Assembly: GCA_900541795.1 (NCBI GenBank)
Contig: UQLC01000001.1
Coordinates: 99,676 to 163,675, forward strand
Length of the DNA stretch: 64,000 bases
Reading direction: 5' to 3'
Origin: an uncultured Collinsella sp.
Lineage (GTDB): Bacteria > Actinomycetota > Coriobacteriia > Coriobacteriales > Coriobacteriaceae
The notes beneath the pieces are model-generated. The model was given only the letters and a program-made list of their open reading frames with translations, did not search any database and was not told the origin of the DNA. Every line of letters begins with the position of its first letter. Position 1 is the stretch's first letter. Both the position numbers and the translations under genes were made by a program. This document shows positions 52,210 through 61,690 of the stretch, one piece after another.

Positions 52210-55200
52210 ATGCTTGATCGCCGTTCGTTACTTGTTGCCGGAGCGTCCTCGCTGGCGAGCGTTATGTTGCCGCGCGTGCCGGGAAGCGCAAACGCCTTCA
52301 TATTGCCGTTCGCGCCCACCGAAGCCCATGCCGACGAAAAAGACCCCTTCAGGGTGCTCGTTCTCTCGCGCACCATGTTTGGTGTGGTCGTGGTCGACGT
52401 TGCCGACAAGAATACGCCCATCACGGGTGCCCAGGTCACGCTCACATCGCGCTATGCCGCAGGCAAGCAACTCGCCGCCACGACCGATGACGAAGGCACG
52501 GCCATCTTTGAGGTCGCGCCGCTTTCGGAAGGCTACGTGGACGAGGCAACGCTTCTCGACGCGTACGACTTTAACGGCGGCATCTCCATTAGCATGGCGG
52601 GTTACCGTGATGTCGAGATTCCCCTTGCGCGTATCCAGGGCGGCACCGCCATAACCGCGCCCACGCGTCCGCTTTCCGACGGCGAGCCGTACTTCCGCCA
52701 GCTCACATTCGACGAATGGGACATCCAGTACGCCGATGCTACGTTTATGGCAATGCCGAAGGACGACACGGCAAACGAGCAGGCCGATACGCATGCCTTT
52801 ACCGTGCAGGCGCATCTGCCACAGGGTGGACAGGCAACGCTGCACATCAACAAGGTAATGCCCTCCACGAGCAGCTCACCCGAAACCGTCACGCAGATTG
52901 GCCAAGTCAAGGCCAGCGCATCGGGCGCGGATAATCTGGCGACGTTCACGCTTGAAGACACGTTCCTCGATGCAGCTTCGGGCCTTCTGGAAGAAGGGTG
53001 CAAGCTGCGCTTTGTCCTCGACTACCAGGGCAAACCTACACGCTCTCATCCCCTATGGCCGTTGTTACCGCGCCGGCGGCAAAGGCGGAATCCGGATCGA
53101 CCACCATCATTCCCACTACCATGGACCAAGAGATCACTCCGTTTGATTTCCCGGCGGCGTTTCCCGGCATCGGCGGCAATAAGTTCACGTGCTGGATGCC
53201 CTCATTCCCCATTTTGTTCGATTTCTCTTTTGCCGGGTACGTGCTGTTTGGCGGAGGATACAAACCGGTCGGCTACATGAACGATTCAGGCAATCCGGAT
53301 CCGGAGTACTGGAAGAAATCGCCGCGCGAGTCGGGCGCCAAGCAGGCAAACCGCTACCTCGACGAGATGGAGGGGAAGTGGAATCAGTACAAGAGGATGA
53401 GTGCCGGTTCGGGAACCGATCCAAGAAACACTAAGCTCCTTCGCCACCATTGCACGCTGCTGTTCACGATGGATATCGCCACACAGCTGTACGGCTCGCT
53501 CGCCTACGATTGGGTGGGCAAAACCTGGGGCAACAACAACGACCCCGCATACGGCAATATTAAGGCGCTCTTTCAAGTAAGAACCGACCTCAATTGGACC
53601 GAGCAGTTTACCCTAGGACCGGTGCCGTTTTTCCTAAACGTCAACCCCTGGGTGCTGGCGAAGCTGGCGCTCGCCGTGGGTGCCCACACGCACGGCAGCG
53701 GCGCGGCGTTTTTTAAAAACATTTCGCTCGACTTTTCAAACACCTCGGGCTCATTCACCATCCAGATCGGGCTTGCCGTCACCTTTGGCGCCGGCGTTGC
53801 AGGCGTCGCTTCGTCTGCCGTGCGCGGCGCCGCATCCCTCACGCTGTTCATTGGGTACGAGAAGGCAGATGGACACCAGCTTCCGCGACTGCGCGTAGGT
53901 GCAGACGTCGATGTCGATGTGATACTCCAGTTCGTAATGTTCAAGTGGACCACCAAGGCTTGGTCGGGGTCGTGGCCCACACTCCTCGATTCGTGGAATA
54001 TGTCGGTGAACAATGGCAACCAGTATGTGCTCCAGCGCTCTGAGCTCGCATTGGGTGGAGATACGCCTTACACGTTGGATGCCCGCTTCGGCACGCCCAG
54101 CAACATCGAGGCGGGCGGCGTGCCGCAATTTATCGCATCGGCCACCATCGTCACCAACGCCGAGCTGCTCGCACGCGCCGAGGTTAAGGCCGCTGTCGTA
54201 AACGCCGCGCCTGTCGCACGCGATTGGGAGCAAGCGGTCACGCGCATTGAACTCGAGGCAGATGCAGAAAGCGACGACACGGGGCAGATCGAGCATTTCG
54301 TCCACGCACTGATAGAGAACGGCGAAAACGCCGCGTCGATGTATAAGTACACCTATATCGGGCAGGCGAAGGACGCCGCTGCGGACCCCAACGCCAATTC
54401 TGCTGGTGTATCGGAGGACGAGCGTGGCGGCATCAAGCCCTCGAGCGACAACGTGCTGTTTGCTGGCGTGCTCAGCGAAGCCCACATGAAGCTAACGGTG
54501 ATTGCCGGCGTGGAGTGCTTGTTCCGTATCGCCTCGGTGCGCTACGGCGAGAATGGTCGCTCGCGCCTGGTGGTGCACACAAAGGCAAACGGCACGTGGT
54601 CCGCTCCCACGCCCGTGGACTTTCCCCTTGGGTTTGGCGAGGGCGACGTGGAGCGCGACGGCATATACGATTACGACTTCGACGTGGTGGAATATACGGA
54701 CGGAAGAGGAAACCAGGACGCCTACGTGCTACTGGTCTCGGGCGAGCGCCCCGACGGCGACAACACCCTTTTCGATACGGCAAGCACAGCCGGCATACTG
54801 TCCGTCGTGCGCCTGCGCATAAGCAACGGCGGAGTTCGCGTGGTGTCGCATACGTCATGGCGCAGCATTTCGCGCGGCCGCCTTCAGGAGGATGGCCACC
54901 ATTGTCTGCAGTGCCCGCGTATCACGGTGGGCAAGACGCTGGTCGACGGGCGCCTGTCGGGTGCCTACCTCCACCGCCGCGGAACCACCGCAGAAAAGGC
55001 GCTCGGCAGCGAGGCTGAGGTTGCGCTGGAGTGCTTTACCCTGTGGTCGGACGTTTCGGGCGACAGTCTGACGTTCCGTCAAGTTCTCCGCTTTCCGCAA
55101 GCACCGTCGAGTATCGAGCTGGGTGAGCCCGAGAATATCAACGGCAAAATGGTGGTGCCCGTTGCATACGAGACCGCAGACGGTTGCGGCTGCGCATCGT

Positions 55201-56576
55201 ACGCCGTGATCGGCCAGTCCATCGCGGGCTGGGGCGTTATGTCGCCAGATGCCACAGTACCCCACGCGGTGCCGTGGCCGCAGCACACGGGCTTTTTGGC
55301 AACTGTCAACGAGCAGCTGCAGCATGTTACGTGGACGCGAGGCGCATCGGCATTTGCAACGCAGCCCGTGGGTGCCGCAGGCTGTGGCCCGGCATCGTTT
55401 AGCGTAAGCAACAACGGCAGGTGCGTGCTCTATGTAGAGAACACCGATGGCAAGGTGGGACAAACCTACGACGAAGAAGGCAACCCGGTTGCAGTGATGG
55501 GCAAGCACTTCCGCATCTTCGCCAGCACCTTGGCGGGCGATCTGTTCACGGAGCCGTTTGTGATGTGCGAGCTGGACCATCCCGTCGATCAGATAACGAC
55601 ATTTTTGACGTCGGGAGGCATGCTCTCCGCGCTCGCCACGCACATTGCGAGCGCGGAGAAGAGCGAGGCAGAGCTGCACGACATCGAAGTGCCCTTGGTG
55701 GCGTGCGCCACTCCGACGGGCGCCGTTGCTACCTCGGGCGCGGTGGTACCCGGAGCAGCAGGCGAATCCTTCATGGTCACGGTGCGAAACGACGGCAACA
55801 CCTTACTGACCGCCGGCACGATCGATCTGTACCGAGAGGGCTCCAGCCAGCCGTTCTCCAGCGCATCCATCGGATTCGGAGTGAACGCACGCACGGCTTC
55901 GATCTACGATCCAGAGCTTGCCGAGGACGCTTCGGCCAACGATACGGCACACGTGAAGTACGCGCTCGAGACGCTGGGCGCACGTTTTGCAACGCACCCG
56001 CTGGTAGCCGACAACGGCAACGCCGTGCTGGCACCGGGTTGCACGGCACAGTTCCGTATGAGCTTCGCCATCCCCGAGAGTTGGAGCGACGAAGTGGGCA
56101 AACGCGTAACGCTGTATGCGAAGGCGCGTAATCTGGTGGCGCTCGATCCCGTAACGCTCGAAGAAATTCGACCGGGCGCGAACTCGGCGCTGGGTGCTGT
56201 ACTGCACGAGCTCCACGTGCCCGACGCGGCATGCGAACGCTCAGAAGTTCAGGTCGGCGTATGCGACAGCGCGGATACGACAGAACTTCACGACGCCCCG
56301 ATGACAGCAGACGACGATGGCGGCTCGAGTGGCGGCGGTACCGACGAGGGCGGCGGCTCCGGCGGAAGCAGCTCCGGCAGTGGCAAGGACCACAGCAATA
56401 ACAAACGCTCCGGAAAAGCGGGCGCGCTCGCTGGCACGGGCGATGTCAACGCTCCCCTTACGGCAGCCGCTGCAGCACTCGCCGCGGCAGGCGCCGGCCT
56501 CATCGCCTACAGCGCCCGCCGCACGGCGCTCGAAACCGACACTGCCGATGAGGTCAATTCTGATAAGCCTCACTAG
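52210..56576 (+). pseudogene. Large wall-anchored surface protein split by a -1 frameshift
   Basis: Two frames form one protein of about 1455 residues. The first part (ATG 52210 behind GGGAGCCAAAG) has a Tat-like signal (LDRRSLLVAGASSLASVMLP) and a Cna-like segment ITGAQVTLTSRYAAGKQLAA. It goes out of frame at an AAA run (53032-53034) after LRFVLDYQGK; adding one A joins it to TYTLSSPMAVVTAPAAK in the second frame, which runs to 56576. The C-terminus has a Gly/Ser linker, the LPXTG-like LAGTGD, a hydrophobic helix (APLTAAAAALAAAGAGLIAY) and basic residues, a sortase signal. As read the anchor is separated from the signal peptide. This may be real inactivation, phase variation or an assembly error. 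The function of the body is unknown. Confidence 0.8.
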
Positions 56577-56625
56577 CTCTCAGCTACCTTTGCGAGAGAC
56601 GCCGACTCGGCTCATCGAACATCAA

Positions 56626-56659
56626 AAGGGGCTGGCCCCGATAACTCGGAGCCAGCCTT
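56626..56659. terminator. Convergent hairpin
   Basis: Arms AAGGGGCTGGC and GCCAGCCTT between the surface-protein stop and the lipoprotein stop. No long T-run, so efficiency is uncertain. Confidence 0.45.
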
Positions 56660-56686
56660 GAGTCGCCTGACGTGAGAATCACAGCG

Positions 56687-57706
56687 CTACTTGAGCTTCA
56701 GAGCCTCCATCATGGGCACGGCGGCATCCCAATCGATCTTCCAGCCGATCGACACGCGGACGGTTTCACCCGTTGCGGGAGCCGTCGCAAACAGTGTATG
56801 GCCGTTGTCGGGACCGGTAAAGCGCAGCCACGTTATGCCGTTGCACTCGACCTGGTCGGTTGTTGTCTCCTTGCCTTCGTAGACCTGCTCTAGGCTTGCA
56901 ACCTCTTCCTCCGGCGAGCGCGGGAAGATGCTGATGTTCAGGCGTCCTCCAGTCTCGTCGTGGAAGAAGTCTGCCTTTTCGCGCTCTTCGTCGGACGAAT
57001 CCAGCGTGTACCCATCGGCGGCCTCGATGCTGTACGATGCGCAGTCGATGCCCGTTAAATCTGCCTTCTCGCCAGAATCGGCCACGCCGCCGGCCGCCTT
57101 GAACTCCTTGGTCTCGCATCCCGTGGTGTCAAAGTGCATGGCCTCATGATTCTTGGCGGGGGCATAAGCGTCTACGAACTCGACAGTGATGGGCCCGTAG
57201 TACGCCGTCTTGGGCGCCCAGAAATACACGTACTCAACGGTCTCGCCCGGGCCGATATCTGGCCTCTCGGAAAGGTCGATGCCCTCGTGCAGCTCATCGG
57301 GAGCCTCGCTTGCAACGTAGTCGAGCACGGCCGCCTTGTCGGAAGTAAACAACGGGTCGCCTGCCTCAAGATCGCCCTGGGCAGCATGCACGTTAAAGGA
57401 ACTGAACGTCCTGTTCTTTGTGTTGTTGTTGGTGATCTTGATGTGCAGGTAAAAGCCGTCCTGCAGCTTGGCATCGCCGCGATAGAACGTACCGTGAGCC
57501 ACCGACTCATAGGTAATGCCTGCTACCTCGACCGTCTGCGAATCATAGGCCTTGGGCTTTTCCTGCACAGGCGCGCTGCCGCCCGAACTGCCAGCCGAGC
57601 CGCTCGGAGCACTACCGCCACAGCCGGCCACCGTACACGCCAGCACGGCCGAAAGCGTCACGGTGGGAATTCCTAACAGCAGCTTCTTCGTCATGGGCTT
57701 CATCAT
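56687..57706 (-). CDS. Lipoprotein with DUF4352-like domain
   Basis: A 339-residue secreted lipoprotein. The signal peptide LLLGIPTVTLSAVLACTVAG is followed by lipobox Cys (VAGC) and a Gly/Ser linker. The first domain, YLHIKITNNNTKNRTFSSFN with later DIGPGETVEYVYFWAPK, resembles the telokin-like immunoprotective/DUF4352 fold. The second half (GRLNISIFPRSPEEEVASLE, WLRFTGPDNGHTLFATAPA) is an unassigned beta-rich domain. ATG 57706 follows AGGAGCGGTGAGG. The 400 bp upstream, up to the ATPase gene, hold no gene apart from the operator region at 58001-58107. Confidence 0.78.
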   Translation of the reverse strand: MMKPMTKKLLLGIPTVTLSAVLACTVAGCGGSAPSGSAGSSGGSAPVQEKPKAYDSQTVEVAGITYESVAHGTFYRGDAKLQDGFYLHIKITNNNTKNRTFSSFNVHAAQGDLEAGDPLFTSDKAAVLDYVASEAPDELHEGIDLSERPDIGPGETVEYVYFWAPKTAYYGPITVEFVDAYAPAKNHEAMHFDTTGCETKEFKAAGGVADSGEKADLTGIDCASYSIEAADGYTLDSSDEEREKADFFHDETGGRLNISIFPRSPEEEVASLEQVYEGKETTTDQVECNGITWLRFTGPDNGHTLFATAPATGETVRVSIGWKIDWDAAVPMMEALKLK

Positions 57707-58000
57707 CCTCACCGCTCCTTTCGCTTGCACCTCATCCGTTGCCCAAGGCCTTCGTCGTCCCGTAGCATCGGCTTCCACTATGAGCGTATGACGAAACACG
57801 GCGCCGGCGAAGTGACCCGTGGCCCAAATAACGACCCACCAGCGTTCCTTATGGGCCAAAAGAACTCGCACATGCACGCCTCCGGCCCATAAAACGAGAC
57901 GTCTGTCCCAATGTTCGATTCGATCCAACAATCCGCACGACACGTTTTCGACAACGTATCCAACCGCAAACGCAGCAAGACGCATTCGGCCGCCTTCAAA

Positions 58001-58107
58001 TTTACTCGGGCAGAACCGACTCGGTTTTGTCCGAGTAAACTCGAGCATAAACTGATCCATGCGATACAATTAACTCGGACAAAACCGAGTCGGAAGGAAC
58101 CGAGTAA
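58001..58107 (+). promoter_or_regulatory. ACTCGG palindromes flanking the promoter of an AAA ATPase
   Basis: Site A (58001-58039) is a 39-bp near-palindrome with arms TTTACTCGGGCAGAACCGA and TCGGTTTTGTCCGAGTAAA (17 of 19 pair). Site B (58070-58107) has TTAACTCGGACAAAACCGA plus a further ACCGAGTAA ending at the GTG start. A -10-like TACAAT (58065-58070) lies between them. The layout fits repression by a protein binding both sites; identity of the binder is inferred. Confidence 0.55.
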
Positions 58108-59490
58108 GTGGAATTTATTGGCAGGGAGCGTGAGCTCGCCCGTATTAAGAAAACGCTCAAAGCACCCGAGCAGCGCAATGTTCTCATTTACGGCAGGCGT
58201 CGCGTCGGAAAAAGTGAGCTCATCAAGCAGGCGCTAACCGATTTGTCGGACGTCGCAACGGTCTATTACGAGTGCCGCCAAACCTCCGAGGCAGACAACC
58301 TCGAGAGTCTGTCCGTCCTTGTTGCTGAAGCGCTGAGCTTTCCTCCGCTCGCCTTCACAGGCATCCGCGAGCTCATCGAATTTCTGTTTGCCCAAGCTAA
58401 AGACAAGAACATTACCCTCGTTCTCGACGAATACCCCTACTTGAGAGATGCGGTTAAAGGCCTAGACAGCATTCTTCAGACCTCAATCGACGCCCACAGG
58501 GAAGACTCACGTTTAAACATTGTCCTGTGCGGCTCCTACGTTGAGATTATGAAATCCCTCATCGAGCATGAAAGCCCCCTCTACGGGCGAATTGATCTCG
58601 CGCTTGAGCTTAAGCCCATGGATTACTTTGACGCTGCGAAGTTCTATCCCGCGTTCTCGCCCGAGGACAAGGTGCGGCTCTATAGCGTTTTTGGCGGTAT
58701 CCCCTTTTACAATCGCCTCATCGATCAATCCCAAAGCGTACGCGACAACATCATCGAGCTCGTCACGGAACCTGGCGCCCGCTTAGAAAGCGAGGTGCCG
58801 TCCTATCTCAACGCCGAGATCTCGAAGATGACCAACGCCAACGAAGTTTTCGGGGCTCTCGCACAAGGCTACTCCCGTTGGGGGGACGTGCTGGCACAGT
58901 CGCACGTCTCGAGCGGTCCGGCCATGGCAGACGTGCTCGACAAGCTCATGTCACTCGAAATCGTCCAAAAGCGTGCACCCATCAACGACCCTACGAACAA
59001 GCGCAAGTCTGGCTACTTTGTAGTGGATCCGCTTTCGCTCTTTTACTATCGCTATGTTTTCCGCAATGCCTCAGCGCGTCAGCTGCTCGACCCGGAAGTC
59101 TTCTATGATCGTCACGTCTTCCAAGACTTCGAGGAAAACTACGTTCCTCATATGTTCGAGGAGATCTGCCGTCAATACCTCGTGCGGCAGAACAGGACCG
59201 GCAAGATCGAACCGGCTTTCGACGCCATAGGCAAGTACTGGTACGACGACCCCGCAAACAAAACGAGCGGCGAATTCGATGTGGTAACGCAAGACCCCGA
59301 GGGCTACGCATTCTACGAAGCAAAGTTCCGCAAATCCCCCATCACGCAAAAAATGGTCGACGAGGAAATCGCCCAAGTCGAGGCAACGGGACTCAAGTGC
59401 CATCGCTATGGATTCTTCTCCCGTTCGGACTTCGAAGCTGGCGAAAGCGATCGAACCGTCTTCATCGACCTGCCGCAGATGTTTGGATAG
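58108..59490 (+). CDS. AAA ATPase with DUF234-like C-terminal domain
   Basis: A 460-residue archaeal-type ATPase. It begins MEFIGRERELARIKKTL, then Walker A YGRRRVGKSELI (about 30-41), Walker B ITLVLDEYPYL and sensor NIVLCGSYVEIMKSL. A winged-helix middle (ALAQGYSRWGDVLAQSHVSS) follows. The C-terminal part SGEFDVVTQDPEGYAFYEAK has the E-x-D ... E-x-K spacing of a PD-(D/E)XK nuclease-like DUF234 domain. Such ATPases are common in anaerobes and of unknown role, possibly DNA-linked defence or maintenance. Start GTG 58108 lies inside the last ACCGAGTAA repeat, with GGAA upstream. Confidence 0.82.
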   Translation: MEFIGRERELARIKKTLKAPEQRNVLIYGRRRVGKSELIKQALTDLSDVATVYYECRQTSEADNLESLSVLVAEALSFPPLAFTGIRELIEFLFAQAKDKNITLVLDEYPYLRDAVKGLDSILQTSIDAHREDSRLNIVLCGSYVEIMKSLIEHESPLYGRIDLALELKPMDYFDAAKFYPAFSPEDKVRLYSVFGGIPFYNRLIDQSQSVRDNIIELVTEPGARLESEVPSYLNAEISKMTNANEVFGALAQGYSRWGDVLAQSHVSSGPAMADVLDKLMSLEIVQKRAPINDPTNKRKSGYFVVDPLSLFYYRYVFRNASARQLLDPEVFYDRHVFQDFEENYVPHMFEEICRQYLVRQNRTGKIEPAFDAIGKYWYDDPANKTSGEFDVVTQDPEGYAFYEAKFRKSPITQKMVDEEIAQVEATGLKCHRYGFFSRSDFEAGESDRTVFIDLPQMFG

Positions 59491-59647
59491 GACAGGACAG
59501 GTCCCTCCCGCATTCCAAGCATTCATTATCTAATCGAACGGTTGTTCGATGGATTTCGTGTTGGTTGGAATCGTCTGTGGGCTGGGCTATGCTACCTTGA
59601 CTATCTATATGACTTAAACGCAGCAAAGGAGCACCGAGAGAGCGAGT

Positions 59648-61645
59648 ATGGCAAAAAACACCGCAAACTATGGTAACGACAGTATCCGCCAGCTCAAGGA
59701 CGAGGAGCGCGTACGCCTGCGCCCCGCCGTCATCTTTGGCTCGGACGGACTCGACGGCTGCGCGCATGCCGCCTTCGAGATCCTGTCCAACGCCGTTGAC
59801 GAGGCGCGCCAGGGCTACGGCAAGCTCATCACCCTTACCGCCTTTCGCGATGGTTCCATTCAGGTAGAGGACAACGGCCGCGGCTGCCCGCTCGACTGGA
59901 ACCCCTCCGAGAAGCGCTTTAACTGGGAGCTCGTCTTTTGCGAGCTCTACGCAGGTGGCAAATACAACAACAACCAGGGCGGCGACTACGACTTCTCGCT
60001 CGGTACCAACGGCCTGGGCTCGTGCGCGACCCAGTACGCCTCCGAATACATGGACGTCACGGTTTGGCGCGACGGCAACAAGTACTCCCTGCACTTTAAA
60101 AAGGGCAAGGTCGTTGGCGCCAAAAAGAAGGCACTCGAGATTGAGCCCAGCGACGAGGACCGTACCGGCACCACCATCAAATGGCGCCCCGATCTTGAGG
60201 TCTTTACCTCCATCAGCATCCCCCACGATTGGTATCGCGAGACCATGCGCCGCCAGGCCGTGGTCAACGCCAACGTGACCTTCCGCCTGCGCATTGAGGG
60301 CGACGATGGCGAGTTTTCCGAAGAGGACTTTTGCTATCCCAAGGGCATCGAAGACTACGTGCTCGAGAAGGTCGGTACCGACTACCTCACCGAGCCCTTC
60401 TTTATCGAGGCCGACCGTCGCGGTCGCGATCGCGAGGACCTGCCCGACTACAATGTAAAGATCACCGCGTGCATGTGCTTCTCGCGCACCTTCATGATGC
60501 AGGAGTACTACCACAACTCATCGTGGCTCGAGAATGGCGGCTCGCCCGAGAAGGCCGCCCGCAGTGCTCTGACCAGTGCCATCGATGCTTACATTAAGCA
60601 ACAGGGCAAGTACAACAAAAACGAGAGCGGCATTAAGTGGCAGGACGTCCAGGACTGTCTGGTGCTGGTGACCAACTGCTTCTCCACCCAGACGTCCTAT
60701 GAAAACCAGACTAAGAAGGCCATCAACAACCGCTTTATCCAGCAGGCTATGACGGCCTTCTTTAAGGAGCGGCTCTCGACCTACCTAATCGAGAACAAAG
60801 ACGCTGCCAACAAGATCATGGAGCAGGTGCTCATCAACAAGCGTTCGCGCGAGAACGCCGAGAAGACGCGTCAGAGCATCAAGACCAACCTACAGCAGAA
60901 GACCGACATGGCCAACCGCGTGCAGAAGTTCATCGACTGCCGCTCCAAGGACAAGAGCCGCCGCGAGATCTACATCGTAGAGGGCGACTCGGCAGCAGGC
61001 GCCATTCGCACCTCGCGCGATGCCGAGTTCCAAGGCGTTATGCCCGTCCGCGGTAAGATCCTCAACTGCCTGAAGGAAGACTATCCGCGCATCTTTAAGT
61101 CCGACATCATCATGGACCTCATGCGCGTGCTGGGCTGCGGCGTGGAGATCAAGGACAAGCGCATCAAAAACCTTGGTGCCTTTGACCTGGACAACCTCAA
61201 CTGGAACAAGGTCATCATCTGTACGGACGCCGACGTCGACGGTTATCACATCCGTACGCTCGTGCTCACCATGCTCTACCGCCTGGTGCCCACGCTTATC
61301 GACGAGGGTTACGTGTATATCGCCGAATCGCCGCTCTACGAGATCAACTGCAAAGAGAAGACCTACTTTGCCTACACCGAGCTCGAGAAGAACGGCATCC
61401 TCAAGGAGATTGGCGACCAAAAGTGCTCCATCAACCGCTCCAAGGGTCTTGGTGAGAACGACCCGGACATGATGTGGCTCACCACCATGAACCCCGAGAC
61501 GCGTCGCCTGATCAAGGTGGAGCCCGAGGACGTCACCAAGATGGAGACCATGTTCAATCTGTTGCTGGGCAACGACGAGGCAGGCCGCAAGCGCCATATC
61601 TCCGAGCACGGCAAGGAATACCTGGACCAGCTGGACCTGCAGTAA
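59648..61645 (+). CDS. parE: Type IIA topoisomerase subunit B (ParE/GyrB-like)
   Basis: A 665-residue ATPase subunit. GHKL ATP site: FEILSNAVDEARQGYG (Glu/Asn box), VEDNGRGCPLDW and the lid GTNGLGSCATQYAS. The transducer has the QTK-loop ENQTKKAINNRF. TOPRIM: EIYIVEGDSAAGAIRTSRDA with Glu, and VIICTDADVDGYHIRTLVL with the DxD metal pair; C-terminal NRSKGLGENDPDMMW. The lid and first motif differ from standard GyrB (GGLHGVG), marking a diverged group. It pairs with the subunit A gene 45 bp downstream. Topoisomerase IV assignment is tentative since gyrase lies elsewhere. Confidence 0.88.
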   Translation: MAKNTANYGNDSIRQLKDEERVRLRPAVIFGSDGLDGCAHAAFEILSNAVDEARQGYGKLITLTAFRDGSIQVEDNGRGCPLDWNPSEKRFNWELVFCELYAGGKYNNNQGGDYDFSLGTNGLGSCATQYASEYMDVTVWRDGNKYSLHFKKGKVVGAKKKALEIEPSDEDRTGTTIKWRPDLEVFTSISIPHDWYRETMRRQAVVNANVTFRLRIEGDDGEFSEEDFCYPKGIEDYVLEKVGTDYLTEPFFIEADRRGRDREDLPDYNVKITACMCFSRTFMMQEYYHNSSWLENGGSPEKAARSALTSAIDAYIKQQGKYNKNESGIKWQDVQDCLVLVTNCFSTQTSYENQTKKAINNRFIQQAMTAFFKERLSTYLIENKDAANKIMEQVLINKRSRENAEKTRQSIKTNLQQKTDMANRVQKFIDCRSKDKSRREIYIVEGDSAAGAIRTSRDAEFQGVMPVRGKILNCLKEDYPRIFKSDIIMDLMRVLGCGVEIKDKRIKNLGAFDLDNLNWNKVIICTDADVDGYHIRTLVLTMLYRLVPTLIDEGYVYIAESPLYEINCKEKTYFAYTELEKNGILKEIGDQKCSINRSKGLGENDPDMMWLTTMNPETRRLIKVEPEDVTKMETMFNLLLGNDEAGRKRHISEHGKEYLDQLDLQ

Positions 61646-61690
61646 CAGCAAATCGATAACGACGGCCCATAAGAAGTTCAAGAGGATATC

